A stretch of DNA of 64,000 nt. It comes from Desulfobacter sp. Lineage in GTDB: Bacteria; Desulfobacterota; Desulfobacteria; Desulfobacterales; Desulfobacteraceae. The translations under genes were made by a program, and so were the position numbers. The stretch covers positions 1,656,001 through 1,720,000 of the forward strand of contig CP054837.1 of NCBI GenBank assembly GCA_028768525.1. The letters are read 5' to 3'. The notes beneath the pieces are model-generated. The model was not told the DNA's origin. It worked only from the letters and a program-made list of their open reading frames with translations, and did no database searches. Below are positions 25,807-35,567 of the stretch, piece after piece (the stretch's first letter is position 1; each line of letters begins with the position of its first letter).

Positions 25807-27276
25807 TTATTTCTTTTTTTTCTTTTCCTTTTTGGCCATGGCTTCCCTGAAGAGGCTTTCCATGGTGCCGAAGGATGCGGATTTCTGGGCACCGGCAAAT
25901 TGTTTCCAGTTTCCGGAATCCTTTTGTTCAGGAGAGGCCAGGGTAATGCGGCGCTTCTCCTCATCCACCTCCTGTACCAACACGGCGGCCGTTTCCCCGG
26001 GTTTGAGGGACTCGTATTTGGCACCCGCTTCGGACTGGCGGATATTGGACATGGGCATGAGCCCTGTAATCCCCGGCTCCAGCCGGATAAACAGGCCGAA
26101 CCCTTCTTTTTTCTCCATGGTCCCTTCGACCACAGTACCCGGGGCATACTTGGCGCTGGCACCGGTCCAGGGATCCCCTGCCGCATCTTTCATGCTCAGG
26201 GAAATCCGCTTGGCATCCATGTCGATGGCCTTGATCACCACCTGGACGGTTTCGCCTTCCTGCACCTCATCCTCGGGGCGGAGCACCCGGCGCAGATGGC
26301 TCATCTCGGAAATATGCACCAAACCGTCCACACCCGGGGCAATTTCCACAAAGGCGCCGAAATTGGCCAGGCGGACCACTTTTCCGCTGACCTGGTCACC
26401 GGGCTTAAAGGAGGTTCCCATATTGTCCCAGGGGTTGCCGGAAGTCTGTTTCACTGAAAGGGAAATCTTGGGATTCTCCGACTCCGGATTTTCTATTTTC
26501 AATATTTTCACCGCAAGGATGTCGTCCACCCGGACCACTTCCTCGGGTTTCTCCACCCTGGACCAGCTCAGCTCAGAGATATGGGCCATGCCCTCCACCC
26601 CCGGGGCCAGTTCGATGAATGCTCCGTAGGACATAAGCTTGGTCACGGTGCCCTGGACGGTATCTCCCTGGGCAATTGTCTTCATGAATGCTTCCCGCTC
26701 TTCCTTGATCTGCTCATTGAGCAGTTCCCTGCGGGAAACCACAATATTGCGCCCGCTTTCCTCGTACCGGGTAATCAGAAAATGATGGGACTGTCCCACG
26801 TAGTCTTCCGGGGTTTCCACGTACCGGACATCCATCTGGCTCACCGGGCAGAAGGCCCTCTTTCCCAGGATATCCAGGGAGAATCCCCCCTTGATGGCAC
26901 CGGTGACCTTCCCTTCCACAGGGGTCCGGCCCCGCCAGGCATCCTCAAGCATGGCTGCCATTCCGGCCCCGGAAATGGCCTTGGAGAGGATGACTTCGCT
27001 TTCGCTGAGGGAAACCACGTAAAGCTTGACCGTATCGCCTTCGGCATAGGGGAATTCTCCGTTGTCATCCAGAAGTTCGCTCCTGTCCACCACCCCGTCG
27101 CTCTTTGTGCCCGTATCAATATATACAGTGCTTTTCCCAACGGAAATGATCCGGCCTTCCACCATGTCCCCCTGTTTGAGTTCACGGCTCATCTTTGCAT
27201 CGTAGGACTCAAACAACTCCTCAAAACTCATCTCTTCGGCGCCAAGGCCATCTTTGTCTTCAAATTCTTCGTTCAT
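25807..27276 (-). CDS. S1-domain RNA-binding protein, five S1 repeats
   Basis: A 489-residue protein with five OB-fold S1 domains at about 35-105, 118-185, 203-275, 290-360 and 375-445. The third and fourth are the most canonical (GTVTKLMSYGAFIELAPGVEG, GKVVRLANFGAFVEIAPGVDG). The second has degenerate RNA-binding residues, as the ribosome-anchoring domains of S1 do. True ribosomal S1 in proteobacteria usually has six domains and about 550-560 residues, so this may be a shortened S1 or a paralogue. It ends in a lysine-rich tail (KKEKKKKK). GAGAAGGAAA precedes the start. Role in translation initiation or RNA binding is likely. Confidence 0.85.
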   Translation of the reverse strand: MNEEFEDKDGLGAEEMSFEELFESYDAKMSRELKQGDMVEGRIISVGKSTVYIDTGTKSDGVVDRSELLDDNGEFPYAEGDTVKLYVVSLSESEVILSKAISGAGMAAMLEDAWRGRTPVEGKVTGAIKGGFSLDILGKRAFCPVSQMDVRYVETPEDYVGQSHHFLITRYEESGRNIVVSRRELLNEQIKEEREAFMKTIAQGDTVQGTVTKLMSYGAFIELAPGVEGMAHISELSWSRVEKPEEVVRVDDILAVKILKIENPESENPKISLSVKQTSGNPWDNMGTSFKPGDQVSGKVVRLANFGAFVEIAPGVDGLVHISEMSHLRRVLRPEDEVQEGETVQVVIKAIDMDAKRISLSMKDAAGDPWTGASAKYAPGTVVEGTMEKKEGFGLFIRLEPGITGLMPMSNIRQSEAGAKYESLKPGETAAVLVQEVDEEKRRITLASPEQKDSGNWKQFAGAQKSASFGTMESLFREAMAKKEKKKKK

Positions 27277-27474
27277 TTTCCTTCTCCCGGACCCGGAGGG
27301 ATCCGCAAATATTTAAATTCTGTAGAGCTTACTATACGTTCCGGATACCGGTGTAAAGCCTAAAAACCCCCATGCCTTAAAAAGGCTTGTCAGATTTCGA
27401 CCTGTAATAGTAATATGTACAGGCGGATTTGCTTATTTTACAGGATTCTCCGGATATGACCACCTTTTTTTGGA

Positions 27475-29232
27475 ATGCAGAAAATGAATAACCCAATCCC
27501 CCCTTCCCCTTGCGGGCCAGCGGATCCGGACCGGCTCCGCCAGAAGGCAGACATCCTTGAAACCAACCTGTTCAAATCCGTCACAAAGCAGGACGATCCC
27601 ATCACCCTTCGTTTTCAGATCAACCGGGAGACCAGCCCCGATCCGGTCATCATCAAAGCCCTGATCCAGCTTTTTCCCCGGCTGAATCTCCGGTCCCCGA
27701 AAATACTGCTCTTCATAAAAAAAATCCTGGACCGGCCGACCCAACCGGGGGAGGTGATTAAACTCCGGAAAAAAATCCTGGACCTGTCCGGCGCGGGGGA
27801 GCCCCAGACCGCCCACCTCTCCATTTACCTCCAGGCCGTTGTCTCTTCAAAGGCCCTGGCAGTGGAGATCAGGGGAACCGCCCCGGTGCCCGGCAGGGAC
27901 GGCGATATTGACAAGGCGCTGTTCGACCATGAAAGATGCCCCGGTTTAATCCATGCCGACGGTGTCATTGATTTCAGGGAAATCAATAAATACCCCATTG
28001 TGAGAAAAGGGGACAATCTTTTTTTCATCACCCCGCCGGTTCAGGGCAAGGCCGGGATCCAGTATGACGGCACCATCGTTCCCGTGGAAAAGACCATGCC
28101 CATGGTTCTGACCCTCAGGGAAGGGGTAAGGCGGGTGGAAGATAGAAGCGGCGGAGCGGGAGGCGCCTACTTTATCCGTTCGACCAAAACCGGGGTGGTG
28201 GTATTGACCCGCAAGGACGGGCAGATCACGGACATTGAGGTCAGGGATGCCCTGGATATCAAACGGCTGGATTATTCCACCGGCAACATCGGGTCCCGGT
28301 TCATCTGCCCCATCAGCATGACCATCGACACCATCTGCGACGGATTCAGAATCAGGGCAAAGGGGGCGGTTGCCGTAAGGGAAGTGGACGGGGGCGATGT
28401 TGAAACCGACGAAACGGCAGTGGCCCATACGGTCCACCCGGGAAGCAGAATCAAGGCCCGAAAGGACATCATAGTCAATTTTTCCCACCGGTGCAGGCTC
28501 ACGGCCCTTGACGGCCGGATCACGGTCCGGGATGAAATGACGGACACCCGGGCCGACGGAAAATCCATATCCTTTGAAAAATCCAGGGGGGTGCTTTCCG
28601 GTGCAACCCTGGACACCCAGCAACTGACCCTGAAAAATCTTTATTTTAACGGAGAAAACCGGATTTATTTCGGCCACCGCCTCTTTGCCGAAAAGGACAA
28701 CCTCCTGGCGGCCAGAAAAAAGCTCCAGGAAAAAAACCTGGCCAGGGAGACTCAATTGGCCGAAATCAGGGCGGCGCTGCAAAAGGAGATTCACCTGCTG
28801 GCCAAGACCCTAAAAACCCACCTCCTGCTCAGGGACAATCTCGCGGCATTGATTCAGGCGGCCCGGGACCTGGAATATAATCTGATTTACAAAGAACTCG
28901 AGGCCATTGCAGAATCCATGAACACCAAAGAGGTGATCCAGATTAAAAAAAATCTGGACCGGCTCCGGGACATCCCGGAGCAAATCCAGAAGACCGCCTC
29001 AGAAGCCAATGCCATACTGGACCGGATGGCGGTCATGGACAGGGAAATGACGGAAATGAAGCTGGATATCGACGGTTTGCTCAGGCGGGCCGCCACCCTG
29101 AAAATATTCATACCGGGGGCTGAAGACACGGTCCCGGCCATGGTGGCCGAATCAAAGACAGACAAGGCGACCCGGATCAGAATCCAGGGCCAGTACACCC
29201 CGGCCCAGGGATTTCAATTGACCCGACTGTGA
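27475..29232 (+). CDS. FapA-family polymer-forming protein (DUF342)
   Basis: A 585-residue protein. The centre (about 180-385) has the repetitive beta-helix pattern of DUF342/FapA, such as VRKGDNLFFITPPVQGKAG, CPISMTIDTICDGFRIRAKG and SRIKARKDIIVNF. Residues 400-550 form a long coiled coil, ending with a short C-terminal strand region. FapA-like proteins are linked to chemotaxis, motility or cell-surface functions in several bacteria, but the biochemistry is poorly known. The ribosome binding site is weak at 27475, and a second ATG nine bases later is equally possible. It stands alone between convergent uvrC and divergent S1. Confidence 0.85.
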   Translation: MQKMNNPIPPSPCGPADPDRLRQKADILETNLFKSVTKQDDPITLRFQINRETSPDPVIIKALIQLFPRLNLRSPKILLFIKKILDRPTQPGEVIKLRKKILDLSGAGEPQTAHLSIYLQAVVSSKALAVEIRGTAPVPGRDGDIDKALFDHERCPGLIHADGVIDFREINKYPIVRKGDNLFFITPPVQGKAGIQYDGTIVPVEKTMPMVLTLREGVRRVEDRSGGAGGAYFIRSTKTGVVVLTRKDGQITDIEVRDALDIKRLDYSTGNIGSRFICPISMTIDTICDGFRIRAKGAVAVREVDGGDVETDETAVAHTVHPGSRIKARKDIIVNFSHRCRLTALDGRITVRDEMTDTRADGKSISFEKSRGVLSGATLDTQQLTLKNLYFNGENRIYFGHRLFAEKDNLLAARKKLQEKNLARETQLAEIRAALQKEIHLLAKTLKTHLLLRDNLAALIQAARDLEYNLIYKELEAIAESMNTKEVIQIKKNLDRLRDIPEQIQKTASEANAILDRMAVMDREMTEMKLDIDGLLRRAATLKIFIPGAEDTVPAMVAESKTDKATRIRIQGQYTPAQGFQLTRL

Positions 29233-29265
29233 CAGCCGCCGTTTTCCAACCGGCATACCGGCGGG

Positions 29266-31086
29266 TTACCCGGCCAGGGACGCCAGGATGGCGACGGCCA
29301 GCTCCCGGGTGATGCCGGGCAGTTTTGACAGATTTTCCGGAGACTGTTTCCGGATATTGGCCACCCCCTTGAACTCCTTGAGCAGCAGCCTCTTTTTGGC
29401 AGGGCCGACACCGGGAATATGATCCAGAGCCGAAAGGCCGGCCCGTTTCTCACGGCGGCTGCGCTGGAAGGTAATGGCAAACCGGTGGGCCTCGTCCCTG
29501 ACCTGTTCAAGGAGAAAAAGGGCCTTCATGGACTGGGCCGTATTCAGGGGATTGGACCGGCCCTGCAGATAAATCTTGTCCGCCTTTTCCCCCTTGGATT
29601 TGTCTTTTTTGGCCAGCCCAGCCAAGACAAACTGCCCTTCCAGCCCCAATTCTTTTACCACGCCCACGGCCATGGAAAGCTGGCCCTTGCCCCCGTCCAC
29701 CACCAGAAGGTCCGGACGGGGCTCCTGGTTCTCATCGTGGCGGAAACGCCGGGAAAGGACGTGGGTCATATAGGCATAATCGTCCTGCTGATCAATATCC
29801 CGGATGATGAACTTCCTGTAGGCCCCCTTGTCCGCCCGGCCGTTGGAGAACACCACCATGGAGGCCACCGGGTCTTTGCCCTGGAGGTTGGAGTTGTCAA
29901 AGCATTCAATGCGCTGGGGCAGTTGGTCCATGCCCAGCAGGTTTTTGAGCATCACCAGGCTGGCCTGGGCCTCTTCCTCCTTGAGCAGCACCTTTTCCAA
30001 TTCTTTTTTCGCATTGACCACGGCCATTTCCGTGAGCCGCCGCTTCTCCCCCCGGACCGGATGGTGAAGATGAACCCGGCGTTCCGACATTTCGTTCAGC
30101 CCGGCTTCCACTCCCTCCATATTGTCCACGGGATGGCTGAGCAGAACAAATCCCGGCAGTTCCCGGGCCTGTTCATAGTACTGGGACACAAAGGCGGCCA
30201 GAATTTCATCGGCCTCCTTGAAGTTCAGGTCCAGGGGATAATGGGCCGTATCCAGCAACTGGCCGGAACGGACCTGCATCACCGTGACCACGGCCTTGCC
30301 TCTGTCCGACGCCAGGCCGATGACGTCCCGATCCTTGCGGTCGGCCGAGACCACCACCTGGCGCTCCATCACCTTTTCTATGGCGAAAACGGTATCCCTG
30401 ACCTGGGCGGCCTTTTCAAAGGCCTGGGCCCGGGCATGGTCCGCCATCTCCTCTTTGAGTTTTCTCACCACATCCTTGGAGCGCCCCCGCAGAAATAGAA
30501 CGGCATCCTTCACCTGTTCCTTATAGACCTCGGGATCCACCTCGATGCAGCAGAGTCCCAGGCAGGCCTTGATCTGGTAATTGAGACAGGGCCGGGACCG
30601 GTTTTTAAACTGGGAATTTTTGCACTTTCTCAGCTTGAATATTTTCTGGATCTGCTTGAGGGTCTGGTTCACGCTTTTGGATGAGGAATACGGGCCGAAG
30701 TAGAGGGCCTTATCCTTTTGTATCCGGCGCACCCGCTGGATGGAGGGGTAGTCCTCATTCATGTCGATCCGCAGGAGGGGATAATTTTTCCCGTCCTTTA
30801 AAATCACATTATACTTGGGGGAATGCTCCTTGATGAGATTGGACTCCAGGATAAAGGCCTCCTGGTCCGACTGGGTGATCACCGTGTCGAAATCCGCCAC
30901 CATTTCAAGCAGTGCTGCCGTTTTTTGGTCGGTCTGCTCCTTTTTCACAAAATAGGAGGAGAGCCTTTTTTTAAGGTCCTTGGCCTTGCCCACATAAAGA
31001 ATCTTCCCCCCACGGCTCTTCATCAGGTAGACCCCGGGCAGGTGGGGGGCCTGGGCGTATTTTTCCTGGATGACTGAATTGATCAT
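29266..31086 (-). CDS. uvrC: Excinuclease ABC subunit C
   Basis: The incision subunit of nucleotide excision repair, 606 residues. An N-terminal GIY-YIG nuclease (PGVYLMKSRGGKILYVGKAKDLKKR) makes the 3' cut; a UVR motif near 205-240 contacts UvrB; the RNase H-like centre has CFDNSNLQGKDPVASMVVF and DLLVVDGGKGQL; two helix-hairpin-helix motifs close the protein (DHIPGVGPAKKRLLLKEF). It starts four bases inside uvrB (overlap ATGA), showing a uvrB-uvrC operon. Confidence 0.98.
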   Translation of the reverse strand: MINSVIQEKYAQAPHLPGVYLMKSRGGKILYVGKAKDLKKRLSSYFVKKEQTDQKTAALLEMVADFDTVITQSDQEAFILESNLIKEHSPKYNVILKDGKNYPLLRIDMNEDYPSIQRVRRIQKDKALYFGPYSSSKSVNQTLKQIQKIFKLRKCKNSQFKNRSRPCLNYQIKACLGLCCIEVDPEVYKEQVKDAVLFLRGRSKDVVRKLKEEMADHARAQAFEKAAQVRDTVFAIEKVMERQVVVSADRKDRDVIGLASDRGKAVVTVMQVRSGQLLDTAHYPLDLNFKEADEILAAFVSQYYEQARELPGFVLLSHPVDNMEGVEAGLNEMSERRVHLHHPVRGEKRRLTEMAVVNAKKELEKVLLKEEEAQASLVMLKNLLGMDQLPQRIECFDNSNLQGKDPVASMVVFSNGRADKGAYRKFIIRDIDQQDDYAYMTHVLSRRFRHDENQEPRPDLLVVDGGKGQLSMAVGVVKELGLEGQFVLAGLAKKDKSKGEKADKIYLQGRSNPLNTAQSMKALFLLEQVRDEAHRFAITFQRSRREKRAGLSALDHIPGVGPAKKRLLLKEFKGVANIRKQSPENLSKLPGITRELAVAILASLAG

Positions 31087-33083
31087 GGCCGGCCGGTCTT
31101 CATCTTTTCCAGTTCGCTGATCTTGTCCCGGTAAAGGGCGGCCTGCTCAAACTCCAGATTCTCCGCCGCCAGGGACATCTTATGTTCCAGATCCCGGATG
31201 AGATCTTCCAGGTCCAGTTCATCGCCCTCGTAGGCCGCCAGTTCCTCATTAACGGCGGCAGCGGCGGTGTCGGTCTCCAGGTCGGCCATGGTATAGTCGA
31301 ATTCGTTGATCTTCTTTGAGATGGTGGAAGGCGTGATGCCGTGGGCCGCATTGTATTTTTTCTGGATCTCCCGGCGGCGGTTGGTTTCGGCCATGGCCTT
31401 TTTCATGGATCCGGTCTCTTTTTCCGCGTACATGATCACCCGGCCGAAGGCGTTCCGGGCGGCCCGGCCGAAGATCTGGATAAAGGACCGGTAGGACCGC
31501 AGGAAGCCTTCCTTATCCGCATCCAGGATGGCCACCAGGGAAACCTCGGGGATATCCAGTCCCTCCCGGAGGAGGTTGATGCCGATGAGCACGTCAAATA
31601 CCCCCCGGCGCAGGTCCTGGATAATATCGATGCGTTCCACCGTGCCGATGTCCGAATGGAGGTATTTCACCTTGAGTCCCAGGTCGGCGTAATAATCCGA
31701 AAGATCCTCGGCCATGCGCTTAGTCAGGGTGGTGACCAGTACCCGCTCCCGGGCCTCCACCCGCTTGATGATCTCCTCATAGAGATCGTCCACCTGAATT
31801 TTGGCGTCCCTCACCTCCACCTGGGGATCCAGCAGTCCCGTGGGGCGGACGATCTGCTCCGCCACCCGGTGGCCGGCCTTTTCCATTTCATAGTCCGCCG
31901 GGGTGGCGGAAACAAAGATGGTCTGGGGCACCCGTTCCTTGAATTCTTCGAACTTCAGGGGACGGTTGTCAACGGCCGAGGGCAGTCGGAATCCGTACCT
32001 CACCAGGGTTTCCTTCCGGGACCGGTCGGCCTTGTACATGGCCCCCAGCTGGCCCACGGAAATATGGCTTTCATCAAAAAAGAGAAGGAAATCATCATCA
32101 ATATAATCCAGGAGAGTGGGGGGCGGCTCGCCGGGGGACCGGCCGGTGAGGTGTCGGGAATAATTCTCTATCCCGTTGCAGTACCCGATTTCATTGAGCA
32201 TCTCTATATCGTACTGGGTCCGTTCCTCCAGCCGCTGGGCCTCCACCAGCCGGTTCTCCCGGCGCAGGTATTCCAGCCGGGTTTTCAACTCTTTGATGAT
32301 GCTCTCCACGGCCTGCTTCCGGGTCTGTTTCTTGGTCACATAGTGGGAGGCCGGATAGATCACCATCTGGTCGAAATCCTGGATCACCGTGCCCTTGAGG
32401 GGATCGATTTCTGCGATTTCCTCTATGGTGTCCCCGAAAAAATCGATTCGTACGGCTTTGTCTTCCTCATAGGCCGGAAATATTTCCAGCCGGTCCCCCC
32501 TCACCCTGAAGGTTCCCCGGTGGAAATCCATGTCGTTGCGGGTGTACTGGATGTCCACGAATTTTGCAATCACATCTTCCCTGGAGATATCCATATCCCG
32601 GGCCAGGGTCACCCTCAGGTCCAGGTAATCCTCCGGCGCCCCCAGACCGTAGATGCAGGAAACCGATGCCACCACGATGACGTCTTTTCTGGCCAGCACG
32701 GAGCGGGTGGCAGAATGGCGCATCTTGTCGATGAGTTCATTGATGGAGGAATCCTTCTGGATATAGGTGTCCGAAGAGGGGATATAGGCCTCGGGCTGGT
32801 AATAGTCGTAGTAGGAGACAAAATACTCCACGCAGTTATCCGGAAAGAGCTGCTTGAACTCGTTGTAAAGCTGGGCGGCCAGGGTCTTGTTGGGGGCGAT
32901 GATCAGGGCCGGCTTTTCCACCCGATTGATGATATTGGCCATGGAAAAGGTTTTACCGGAGCCCGTCACCCCCAGGAGCACCTGATGCGTCTCATTGTCC
33001 ATCACCCCCTCGGCCAGGTATTCAATGGCCTTGGGCTGATCCCCGGTGGGGGCAAATTCCGATACCAGATTAAATAATCCCAT
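31083..33083 (-). CDS. uvrB: Excinuclease ABC subunit B
   Basis: Damage-verification helicase of nucleotide excision repair, 666 residues. Walker A is GVTGSGKTFSM near residue 40, the beta-hairpin region is YYDYYQPEAYIPSSDTYI, later motifs are FFDESHIS and INLLREGLDIPEVSLV, and the C-terminal UVR motif is LIRDLEHKMSLAAENLEFEQAA. It precedes uvrC with a four-base overlap. The upstream CoA-binding gene is divergent. Confidence 0.98.
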   Translation of the reverse strand: MGLFNLVSEFAPTGDQPKAIEYLAEGVMDNETHQVLLGVTGSGKTFSMANIINRVEKPALIIAPNKTLAAQLYNEFKQLFPDNCVEYFVSYYDYYQPEAYIPSSDTYIQKDSSINELIDKMRHSATRSVLARKDVIVVASVSCIYGLGAPEDYLDLRVTLARDMDISREDVIAKFVDIQYTRNDMDFHRGTFRVRGDRLEIFPAYEEDKAVRIDFFGDTIEEIAEIDPLKGTVIQDFDQMVIYPASHYVTKKQTRKQAVESIIKELKTRLEYLRRENRLVEAQRLEERTQYDIEMLNEIGYCNGIENYSRHLTGRSPGEPPPTLLDYIDDDFLLFFDESHISVGQLGAMYKADRSRKETLVRYGFRLPSAVDNRPLKFEEFKERVPQTIFVSATPADYEMEKAGHRVAEQIVRPTGLLDPQVEVRDAKIQVDDLYEEIIKRVEARERVLVTTLTKRMAEDLSDYYADLGLKVKYLHSDIGTVERIDIIQDLRRGVFDVLIGINLLREGLDIPEVSLVAILDADKEGFLRSYRSFIQIFGRAARNAFGRVIMYAEKETGSMKKAMAETNRRREIQKKYNAAHGITPSTISKKINEFDYTMADLETDTAAAAVNEELAAYEGDELDLEDLIRDLEHKMSLAAENLEFEQAALYRDKISELEKMKTGRP

Positions 33084-33192
33084 CTCTGTTCCTGTACAAA
33101 TTCAGGTTAACGCTTACCATTATACTCTAATGGTTTCCGGCAAAGATTCAAGCCGGAGCGATGAGTATACCATCATTGAACAGGAGAAAAAA

Positions 33193-33555
33193 ATGGAAAG
33201 AGTGGCAGTGGTCGGCGCCAGCCCCATCAAAGATCGCTATAGCAACAAGGCCATGAACATGCTGGCGGAATACGGCCACCAACCGGTCCCCGTTGCATTC
33301 AGGTACGACACCATTGAAGGAAAAAAGGTATACCCCCACCTGTCGGATATTTCAGAGCCAATAGATACGGTGACCCTATACGTCGGGGTGCCCCGCCAGG
33401 AAAAAATAATAGAGGACATCATGGTACTCCGCCCCAACCGGGTGATTTTTAACCCCAACACTGAAAATCCGGCGGTCTACGACCGGCTCAAATCCGCCGG
33501 TATCCAGGTTCAGGAGGCCTGCACCCTGGTGCTGCTGAAAACCAACCAGTACTAG
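33193..33555 (+). CDS. CoA-binding domain protein (YccU-like)
   Basis: A 120-residue single Rossmann-like CoA_binding domain: VAVVGASPIKDRYSNKAMN, GKKVYPHLSDI, DTVTLYVGVPRQEKI and NPNTENPAVYDRL. Such stand-alone domains are common, but their function is mostly unknown; some bind CoA or act in protein acylation networks. The ATG at 33193 follows CAGGAGAAA and gives the usual family length, unlike the long frame from 33046. Its end overlaps the convergent histidine kinase by four bases. Confidence 0.85.
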   Translation: MERVAVVGASPIKDRYSNKAMNMLAEYGHQPVPVAFRYDTIEGKKVYPHLSDISEPIDTVTLYVGVPRQEKIIEDIMVLRPNRVIFNPNTENPAVYDRLKSAGIQVQEACTLVLLKTNQY

Positions 33556-35468
33556 CGATCTTCATCGGGCCCGTCAGCCGGGCGGAATAGTGGAAGGCCG
33601 ATTGAAAACCGCGTCCCCCTGCCCGGCTCCGACCATACTTCCATCCTGCCCATGTGGGTCTCGGTCACAATAAAATAGGAAACAGACAGGCCGAGGCCGG
33701 TGCCGATGCCCGTGGGCTTTGTGGTGAAAAAGGGCTCAAATACCCGCCTGCATACCTTTTTTTCCATCCCCGGGCCGTTATCCTCAATTTCTATGCATAC
33801 CATGTCCCCCTCCAAAGCGGTCCTCAATATAATGCAGGGGGAATCAACGCCTGATGTCTGCATGGCATATGCTGCGTTTTGGAATATATTCAGCAACACC
33901 TGCTGAATTTTTGACCTGTCGCAGGGAACGGGCGGCAATTCCCCAGAATACTCTTTCCTGATGTCAATGGATCTAAAATCATATTTTTCCTTGAGATTAA
34001 AATCTGTAACCGCCAGTGCCAGCGTATCGTCTATCATGCTGTCCACCTTCTCCAGCGTGGATACGGACCGGCCCTTGCCGGCGAAACCCAGCATATTTTC
34101 CACAACTTTAGCTGCCCGCTTGCCCGACGCACGGATGGCGTCAATCATTCTGGGAATCCCCCTTGCTTCCATGTAGCTCCGGATCGCGGGCATACTTGTC
34201 CCCGCCGCTTCCGCGGCACTTTGGTTGGCCGGAATATCTTCATTCCTCAGCCGCATGGACATGAGTTCAGCACTCTGAATCATCCCGGCAAGGGGGTTGT
34301 TGATCTCATGGGCCATACCGGCGGCCAGCCCGCCGATGGAAAGCATTTTTTCGGACTGGACCATGATTTCCTCCATCCGGGTCTTGTGGGTGATATCATC
34401 CACACGGACCACGGCTTCCTCCATACCATCTGATACTAGGGGGTAAATGATGATATCCTCATACACATCTTTTCCCTGTTCAAGGCGCTTATGCTTTCCG
34501 GCCGGGATAATCTGGCCGGTTTGGATGCTCTGGATCACTTTTTCCATGTGCGGCCGGGCAGCGGGAAATACCTGGTCCAGTTTTTTCCCGGCCACCACGG
34601 ATTCATCCAGCCCGGTCACGATCTGCGCCCTGCGGTTCCACTGGGTCACCCGGCCCCTGGCATCAACACCGATCAGCATTGACGGCATGGAATCAATGAT
34701 ACTGCCGGCATAATTTCGAAGCTGCCTGAGCTCGGCCATCCGTTTTTCCAACTCCATCTCCGAAGATTTTCTGATGGCCACCTCTTTTTTCAGATACCGG
34801 TTTTTCAACAGGATCTCACGGATGGCCAAGAGGCAGAGAAGCAGCAGCAGAACCACCAGAACACCCTCAAGAAATATAATCTTCCACCTGAATGCGGCCT
34901 GCTCACGGCGGAGATCGTCCATATATCTTCCGGTGCCGATATAGGCGCCCAGTTCCTCAATCCCCCGGACAAAAGAAATTTTCTCCTGATAGACCTTGCT
35001 TCCCGGTGCCATATAGTGGTAGGTCACAAAACCGCCTTCTCGATTCGTTCTGGCGGCATTCACAAGTTCCCGTATAATATACACGCCGTTGGGGTCCTTA
35101 AAGTCCCAGTAGTTGGTCATCTCCTTTTCCGGCTCAAAGGGCTGTACCAGCATGGTTCCGTCATAGGCACTCATAAATACATAATTGGGTCCATGGGGTT
35201 CGAGAAATGTCATCCGCCGGACCAGGTTCCGCACCCTGGAAATCGCCTGGTCCCGCCCAAGTTCTCCGGCCTGGAATTCGCCGACAACCGGCGCTATGGT
35301 ATTTCTGGCAATCTCAACCAGCTGCCGCATCTGATCCAGGCGCTGCAATTCCAATACCTTGATATACTGCCGGCTTAGATAGTCAAACAGCCCCGTGAAT
35401 GCGGCAATGAGAATCAAAGAAAATAATAGAATTTTTGCAGCCGGCATTTTGAGTGACTGACGCATCAT
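33552..35468 (-). CDS. Cache-PAS sensor histidine kinase
   Basis: A 638-residue membrane kinase. Two membrane helices (about 12-30 and 197-217) bracket a periplasmic single-Cache domain with NYVFMSAYDGTMLVQPF and GAYIGTGRYMDDLR, typical for small-ligand sensing. A PAS domain lies at about 250-360. The kinase core has the H-box MAHEINNPLAGMIQS and an HATPase domain with NIFQNAAYAM, DNGPGM and GTGLGLSVSY. The dimerisation helix carries an unusual insert (SAAEAAGTSMPAIRSYMEARG) after the H-box. No response regulator follows directly; a soluble regulator elsewhere is probable. Confidence 0.92.
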   Translation of the reverse strand: MMRQSLKMPAAKILLFSLILIAAFTGLFDYLSRQYIKVLELQRLDQMRQLVEIARNTIAPVVGEFQAGELGRDQAISRVRNLVRRMTFLEPHGPNYVFMSAYDGTMLVQPFEPEKEMTNYWDFKDPNGVYIIRELVNAARTNREGGFVTYHYMAPGSKVYQEKISFVRGIEELGAYIGTGRYMDDLRREQAAFRWKIIFLEGVLVVLLLLLCLLAIREILLKNRYLKKEVAIRKSSEMELEKRMAELRQLRNYAGSIIDSMPSMLIGVDARGRVTQWNRRAQIVTGLDESVVAGKKLDQVFPAARPHMEKVIQSIQTGQIIPAGKHKRLEQGKDVYEDIIIYPLVSDGMEEAVVRVDDITHKTRMEEIMVQSEKMLSIGGLAAGMAHEINNPLAGMIQSAELMSMRLRNEDIPANQSAAEAAGTSMPAIRSYMEARGIPRMIDAIRASGKRAAKVVENMLGFAGKGRSVSTLEKVDSMIDDTLALAVTDFNLKEKYDFRSIDIRKEYSGELPPVPCDRSKIQQVLLNIFQNAAYAMQTSGVDSPCIILRTALEGDMVCIEIEDNGPGMEKKVCRRVFEPFFTTKPTGIGTGLGLSVSYFIVTETHMGRMEVWSEPGRGTRFSIGLPLFRPADGPDEDR

Positions 35469-35567
35469 TGGGTCCTGCCTTTTTTAAGCGAATGGAGCAG
35501 GGATGATGACGCCTATAACTGCCGATAACGGCGGTGGGCAAAATAAATGACCATCCTGTCGAATGCC

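Noticed and set aside
31341..33077. Long plus-strand frame opposite uvrB (578 codons)
   Set aside because: It mirrors the highly conserved uvrB gene; long antisense frames arise from GC-rich codon use, and the translation shows no recognisable domain.
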